Positions 63,961 through 64,000 of a stretch of 64,000 nucleotides of DNA are shown here, piece after piece (within the stretch, counting starts at the first letter, position 1; each line of letters opens with the position of its first letter). The notes below the pieces were generated by a model, which saw only the letters and a program-made list of their open reading frames with translations, did not search any database and was not told where the DNA came from. This stretch comes from Macrostomum hystrix. Its lineage: Eukaryota > Platyhelminthes > Macrostomidae. A program made the translations under genes and the position numbers. The stretch is from the NCBI GenBank assembly GCA_950097015.1, contig CATNEN010000039.1, positions 2,988,001 to 3,052,000 of the forward strand, read 5' to 3'.

Positions 63961-64000
63961 GTAAGTGTGCTTGCTATGAAAATACAATGAAAGTATTTGA

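Overview
This is a eukaryotic window and almost certainly a free-living flatworm, with Macrostomum as my best guess. Genes are split by GT-AG introns, coding exons are GC-rich, and introns and spacers are AT-rich. An LTR element at 51508-53773 carries a sequence very close to the Macrostomum spliced leader (SL) as I remember it. No bacterial features were seen.

Layout. 1-3668: 3' part of a TTC38-like gene (+). 4968-5789: unrecognised basic protein (-). 6186-6480: decayed C-type-lectin copy (+). 8111-8882: C-type-lectin gene (-) with an apparent frameshift. 10801-14142: TPD52-family gene (-), five exons, 206 aa. About 14500-15470: remnant of a non-LTR retrotransposon. 16276-20668: ODAD1/CCDC63-type dynein-arm docking protein (-), seven exons, 589 aa. 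22678-26180: AIFM3-type Rieske/FAD oxidoreductase (+), six exons, 537 aa. 28074-42998: membrane-anchored short-chain dehydrogenase (+), six exons, 329 aa; its 10-kb first intron holds a 20-bp satellite split by an intact Ty3/gypsy element (32606-37288). 44329 to the window end: 28 exons (about 1,710 codons) of a divergent inositol-trisphosphate-receptor-like gene (+), whose channel part lies outside the window. A two-exon gene for a small secreted protein (46224-46774, -) sits inside its intron 2. All exon joins given keep the reading frame, which is the main support for the models.

The dominant structural theme is tandem repetition. Nearly every long intron, and several spacers, carries its own minisatellite with a unit of 4 to 99 bp, and the unit differs from one intron to the next. 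Two of these arrays were later split by retroelements (gypsy with TSD CCTAC; the small SL-bearing LTR element with TSD CCAAT). Two copies of a tRNA-derived SINE and several other dispersed repeats are also present.

The genes are unrelated housekeeping, ciliary and signalling genes, not a pathway cluster. The most unusual items are the LTR element whose predicted transcripts would begin with a spliced-leader-like sequence, the receptor gene whose ligand-contact motifs appear lost, and the intron-private minisatellites.
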